NCBI RefSeq assembly: GCF_014287895.1
Contig: NZ_JACOPP010000039.1
Span: forward strand, 1 to 18,972
Direction of reading: 5' to 3'
DNA length: 18,972 nucleotides
Origin: Lawsonibacter hominis
GTDB lineage: Bacteria > Bacillota > Clostridia > Oscillospirales > Oscillospiraceae
Under the pieces are notes generated by a model, which did not search any database, was not told where the DNA came from, and saw only the letters and a list, made by a program, of their open reading frames with translations. Below are positions 18,915-18,972 of the stretch, piece by piece; the first letter of the stretch is position 1; each line of letters starts with the position of its first letter. Both the position numbers and the translations under genes were made by a program.

Positions 18915-18972
18915 ATGAAGAGACATGAAATAAGCGAAAAACAATGGAATAGGATCAAGGACAAGTTCCCGC
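18915..18972 (+). CDS. Transposase, N-terminal fragment (IS5-family type), cut by window end
   Basis: Nineteen codons are visible: MKRHEISEKQWNRIKDKFP. The pattern R-H-E-[IL]-[ST]-x-x-Q-W-x-x-[IL]-x-x-x-[LF]-P is the usual opening of IS5-group transposases with the DUF4096 N-terminal domain. The surrounding 270 bp are AT-rich compared with the chromosome, fitting an insertion sequence. A GGGAG lies very close to the ATG, so the exact start may differ. The remainder lies outside the window. Confidence 0.65.
   Translation, partial: MKRHEISEKQWNRIKDKFP

Overview
The window looks like a chromosomal segment from a GC-rich, spore-forming, Gram-positive gut anaerobe of the Oscillospiraceae type (Flavonifractor / Lawsonibacter / Intestinimonas-like). 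The reasons are strong AGGAGG-type ribosome binding sites, TTGACA/TATAAT promoters, a LysM + GH18 spore-lysin gene, a YerC-type TrpR-like repressor and low-GC islands in a high-GC background. The genus is an inference; no rRNA is present.

Layout. 1-1290 holds a minus-strand tRNA-Arg, two overlapping genes for small proteins and a terminator/hairpin block. 1290-7787 is the most striking part. A YaaH/SleL-type cortex-lytic enzyme gene is cut in two. Its C-terminal codons lie at 1290-1721 and its LysM and N-terminal barrel codons at 6909-7787. Between them sits a 5.2 kb element bounded by a 9-bp direct repeat (ATAAGTATA at 1713 and 6930). A large serine recombinase gene ends 7 bp from one repeat. 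Precise recombination between the repeats would rebuild an in-frame 426-codon gene. The element carries the recombinase, a small hypothetical protein, a low-GC methyltransferase gene behind a leader-peptide/terminator attenuator, a 26-residue cysteine peptide with a 58-residue companion, and two paralogous small OB-like proteins. By analogy with the sigK skin element it may be excised during sporulation, but that is inference.

7798-8538 is an amidase gene directly upstream of the interrupted gene, apparently in the same operon. 8651-9598 (+) is a DUF4349 lipoprotein. 9650-10005 (-) is a decayed MGMT-family gene. 10144-10317 holds the second copy of a structured intergenic repeat (first copy 6286-6504) whose stems differ in sequence but keep pairing. 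10416-11609 (-) is a CofE-like F420-glutamate ligase family protein. 11711-12610 (-) is a LysR regulator, divergent from a 46-residue protein with its own promoter and terminator. 13070-13396 encodes a possible second protein sharing a W-x-GSPWRA motif.

13372-14649 (-) is purA and 14894-15544 (-) a DUF3298-like protein. 15799-17727 (+) is a run of yerC-like repressor, SAM methyltransferase and hslO. 17829-18379 is a five-tRNA operon (Val, Asp, Phe, Gly, Cys) with a consensus promoter and a terminator. After a hairpin-rich spacer, the window ends inside a low-GC insertion sequence, with the first codons of a probable IS5-family transposase.
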